Source of the DNA: Halotia branconii CENA392
GTDB lineage: Bacteria; Cyanobacteriota; Cyanobacteriia; Cyanobacteriales; Nostocaceae
Assembly (NCBI RefSeq): GCF_029953635.1
Contig: NZ_CP124543.1
Span: 3,699,455-3,763,454, forward strand
Direction of reading: 5' to 3'
Length of the DNA stretch: 64,000 nt
Every line of letters starts with the position of its first letter. Within the stretch, counting starts at the first letter, position 1. This document shows, in pieces, positions 63,228 through 64,000 of this stretch. Made by a program: the position numbers and the translations under genes. The notes beneath the pieces were generated by a model, which did not search any database, was not told the origin of the DNA, and saw nothing but the letters and a program-made list of their open reading frames with translations.

Positions 63228-64000
63228 GTGGGTGAGACTGTGTTTTTCAGTGTTGTGATACCGACTTATAATCGTCAGCCGATTTTAGAAAAATGTCTCC
63301 GCGCTTTGGAGGCGCAGGAGTTCAGTACTTCCAGCTCAGTCAGTGATTACGAGGTTGTCTTGATAGATGATGGTTCTACTGATGGCACATTGAAGTGGTT
63401 AGCGGCACACAAAGACGAGTTTCCTCATGTACGTTGGTTTCAACAAAACCATGCTGGCCCAGCCGCAGCACGAAATTTAGGAGTAGAACAAGCGCAGGGT
63501 GATACAATTATCTTTATTGATAGTGATTTAGTGGTACTAAAAGATTTTTTACAAGCTCATGCAAATGCATTAGTAGCAGGACAAAAGCAATTAGACTGCG
63601 ATCGCTTTTTTACTTACGGTGCAGTAATTAATACTTGCAACTTCGATAATCCTACTGCTGAACCCTATAAAATCACAGATTTTTCAGCCGCATTTTTTGC
63701 CACAGGAAACGTTGCAATTCCTAAACATTGGTTAGAAAAAGCTGGACTTTTTGACAATAGCTTTCACCTTTATGGTTGGGAAGATTTGGAATTAGGAGTA
63801 AGATTAAAAAACTTAGGTTTAAAACTAATTAAATGTCCGGCTGCTGTTGGCTATCACTGGCATCCAGCATTTAAATTAGAACAAATTCCCAGCTTAATAG
63901 AAAAAGAAATTCAACGCGGACGTATGGGAGTTTTATTTTATCAAAAGCATCCTACTTGGGAAGTAAGGATGATGATTCAAATGACTTGGCTGCATCGTTT
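63228..64000 (+). CDS. Family 2 glycosyltransferase, truncated by the window end
   Basis: I start at the GTG at 63228, with ggag 12 nt upstream; 257 codons are visible and the frame stays open at the right edge. GT2 motifs are clear: FSVVIPTYNRQPILEKCLRA, VVLIDDGSTDGTLKWL, NHAGPAAARNLGVEQAQGD, the DxD-like IFIDSDLVV and the acceptor-side GWEDLELGVRLKNLGLK. It should transfer a nucleotide-sugar residue, probably for surface polysaccharide or glycolipid. The C-terminus is missing. Confidence 0.9.
   Translation, partial: MGETVFFSVVIPTYNRQPILEKCLRALEAQEFSTSSSVSDYEVVLIDDGSTDGTLKWLAAHKDEFPHVRWFQQNHAGPAAARNLGVEQAQGDTIIFIDSDLVVLKDFLQAHANALVAGQKQLDCDRFFTYGAVINTCNFDNPTAEPYKITDFSAAFFATGNVAIPKHWLEKAGLFDNSFHLYGWEDLELGVRLKNLGLKLIKCPAAVGYHWHPAFKLEQIPSLIEKEIQRGRMGVLFYQKHPTWEVRMMIQMTWLHR

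Overview
The window comes from a filamentous, heterocyst-type cyanobacterium, most likely Nostoc or a close relative. The evidence is the very frequent HIP1 octamer (GCGATCGC), heptanucleotide short tandem repeats (CCCAATG/CCCCATG and TTCCCTG types) between genes, many small non-autonomous inverted-repeat elements, and typical cyanobacterial genes (ndhD, crtH, DUF4912, DUF2358, YggT, a PEP-CTERM protein, Nif11-type peptides).

Region 1 (1-5.7 kb) looks like part of a mobile or phage-derived element. The first 81 bases are the start of a leftward gene resembling small cyanobacterial tyrosine recombinases. Eight tightly packed rightward genes follow: two small proteins (one Cys-rich), a 780-residue collagen-like protein, a 339-residue protein with an internally repeated domain, a small basic protein, a hypothetical protein, and two small membrane proteins. 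I recognise no known system here.

Region 2 (5.7-33.2 kb) is a class II lanthipeptide locus with its export and signalling genes. It holds two near-identical Nif11-type precursors, a LanM synthetase with a Cys-Cys-Gly zinc site, a HlyD-type adaptor, a C39-peptidase ABC transporter and the second NHLM-type ABC transporter. Around these sit an eight-PAS hybrid kinase, a membrane histidine kinase, a large OmpR-type response regulator, a PD-(D/E)XK restriction-like protein, and a duplicated Rpn/DUF4351 gene with a third, truncated copy. A set of three 11-bp direct repeats (consensus TCTCCCCNATT) lies upstream of both precursors, the HlyD gene and a distant cupin gene. I read it as the operator of an OmpR/PhoB-type regulator that ties these genes into one regulon.

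Region 3 (33.4-64 kb) is mostly chromosomal housekeeping and conserved cyanobacterial genes: an SbcD-like nuclease, DUF2358, Uma2, a GDP-mannose pyrophosphorylase fused to a degenerate phosphomannomutase domain, ndhD, DUF4912, a phosphodiester glycosidase-like lipoprotein, 3-methyladenine glycosylase, a Dam-like methylase, aroE, a PIN/RHH toxin-antitoxin pair, upp, crtH, purT, and a glycosyltransferase cut by the window end. This part carries several MITE-like elements, including two that abut and share a TA target, and a related pair flanking crtH. A promoter plus terminator with no ORF upstream of crtH suggests a small RNA of about 70 nt.

All functional calls come from reading motifs; no database search was run.
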